Shown piece after piece: positions 6,974 to 6,974 of a stretch of DNA of 6,974 nt; position 1 is the first letter of the stretch, and the number at the start of each line of letters is the position of its first letter. A program made the translations under genes and the position numbers. A model generated the notes under the pieces. The model did no database searches and was not told the DNA's origin. It saw nothing but the letters and a program-made list of their open reading frames with translations. This DNA is from an uncultured Anaerolineaceae bacterium (GTDB taxonomy: Bacteria; Chloroflexota; Anaerolineae; Promineifilales; Promineifilaceae). The stretch spans positions 1 through 6,974 of the forward strand of contig CALBTC010000055.1 in NCBI GenBank assembly GCA_937967805.1, given 5' to 3'.

Positions 6974-6974
6974 A

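Overview
The window looks like chromosomal DNA from a Chloroflexota bacterium, probably of Anaerolineae or Promineifilum-like affinity. This rests on recognition, not on a search. The clues are a large secreted protein with PKD repeats, the internal motif YLPLVFK (typical of exported Chloroflexota proteins) and a Pro/Thr-rich tail, and a membrane GAF protein whose C-terminal module resembles one I associate with this phylum. Base composition is moderately GC-rich. I see no mobile element, CRISPR array, rRNA or tRNA.

Layout: (1) positions 3-2048, plus strand, hold the 3' part of a secreted or surface protein with a DUF11-like end, three PKD domains, a CAP/SCP domain, an Ig-like domain and a P/T tail; its 5' end lies outside the window. 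(2) A 73-bp gap holds a hairpin built from heptamer GGCGAGT copies and the ribosome binding site of the next gene. (3) Positions 2122-2955, plus strand, encode a two-domain 3-mercaptopyruvate/thiosulfate sulfurtransferase. (4) A 47-bp nearly perfect palindrome covers the ends of the two convergent genes and contains both stop codons at mirror positions. (5) Positions 4943-2985, minus strand, encode a polytopic membrane protein with a GAF domain and a C-terminal helix-turn-helix-like module but no kinase or cyclase domain. (6) Positions 6962-5001, minus strand, encode a complete FtsH AAA+ zinc metalloprotease with its ribosome binding site at the window edge.

ftsH and the GAF membrane protein run in the same direction with a short gap, so they probably share a transcript; this makes the second protein a candidate partner, regulator or substrate of FtsH, or simply a co-transcribed membrane regulator. 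The sulfurtransferase lies on the opposite strand and converges on it. The PKD/CAP protein and the sulfurtransferase share a strand but have no obvious functional link.

The least expected signals are not genes. One is the palindromic octamer ACGGCCGT, found ten times by eye, where chance predicts well under one. The others are the two intergenic palindromes. No stretch over 300 bases lacks a gene.
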